Below, one piece after another: positions 62,733-64,000 of a DNA stretch of 64,000 nucleotides. The translations under genes and the position numbers were made by a program. Below the pieces are notes generated by a model, which was not told the origin of the DNA, searched no databases, and was given only the letters and a program-made list of their open reading frames with translations. Source of the stretch: Corynebacterium sp. 74A (GTDB lineage: Bacteria; Actinomycetota; Actinomycetes; Mycobacteriales; Mycobacteriaceae); contig NZ_PQMG01000001.1 in NCBI RefSeq assembly GCF_008930665.1, positions 620,001 to 684,000 on the forward strand, given 5' to 3'. Every line of letters begins with the position of its first letter. The first letter of the stretch is position 1.

Positions 62733-64000
<1,268 letters not shown>

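Overview
The window is a contiguous stretch of chromosome from a GC-rich actinobacterium, almost certainly a Corynebacterium or very close relative. The evidence is gene content and gene order: AmtR, mycoredoxin-1, MctC with its DUF485 partner, a single-chain AccDA carboxyltransferase, GltA, CtpE, MprAB with a trypsin-like HtrA, and the galU-glp-rimJ-GLPR cell-division block. Many genes also appear to be leaderless, as is common in corynebacteria. I see no insertion sequence, prophage, CRISPR array or rRNA operon. The only thin, accessory-looking stretch is about 2.6-4.5 kb, next to a tRNA-Ala.

Layout. 0-2.6 kb: the start of a fructosamine-kinase-like gene, two paralogous coiled-coil small proteins and a Na/Pi-type transporter. 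2.6-4.5 kb: sparse region with small unknown genes ending at tRNA-Ala(CGC). 4.6-9.0 kb (minus): GLPR/SepX-like membrane protein, RimJ-like acetyltransferase, gephyrin-like Glp/MoeA and GalU. 9.1-11.2 kb (plus): 5-formyl-THF cyclo-ligase, SAF-domain protein, MscL. 11.3-16.0 kb (minus): small protein coupled to MogA, HtrA-like protease, MprB, MprA. 16.3-18.4 kb: ribosomal proteins L32 and L31B (minus), then L28, L33, S14 and S18 (plus), all but L32 clearly of zinc-ribbon-free type. 18.6-20.2 kb: DUF294 pseudo-nucleotidyltransferase coupled to AmtR. 20.2-25.1 kb (minus): CitE-like lyase, PurH, PurN, DUF6350 membrane protein. 25.4-29.2 kb: M23 peptidase, PcrA helicase, chorismate mutase. 29.3-37.3 kb: GabD-like dehydrogenase, fructose PTS, DUF1707 protein, Pgi, MFS transporter. 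37.3-43.1 kb (minus): Nei2 and Lhr. 43.2-45.6 kb (plus): CysQ, ThyA, FolA, Mrx1. 45.7-50.7 kb: CobF, small protein, lipoprotein, tRNA-Arg(CCT), CPA2 antiporter, secreted beta-lactamase-fold protein. 50.8-56.6 kb (minus): MctC, DUF485, CtpE, aldo/keto reductase. 56.8-60.6 kb (plus): NatAB-like ABC exporter, AccDA. 60.7-62.7 kb (minus): FKBP, GltA. The window closes with the first 107 codons of SerC.

How the parts work together. Most of the window is core metabolism and envelope biology: purine, folate and thymidylate synthesis, entry to the TCA cycle and fatty-acid synthesis (acetate/pyruvate uptake, citrate synthase, acyl-CoA carboxylation), nitrogen control (AmtR), envelope stress (MprAB/HtrA), zinc-independent ribosomal proteins, DNA repair (PcrA, Lhr, Nei2) and redox (Mrx1). 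Points worth a second look are the AmtR-coupled NTase-like protein lacking its catalytic carboxylates, the concentrated zinc-free ribosomal set with an inverted repeat in front of rpmB, a palindrome placed like an operator in front of htrA, the paired coiled-coil proteins behind a Na/Pi-type transporter, and about fifteen genes whose -10 hexamer lies 6-8 nt from the start codon. I found no convincing new multi-gene defence or mobile system.
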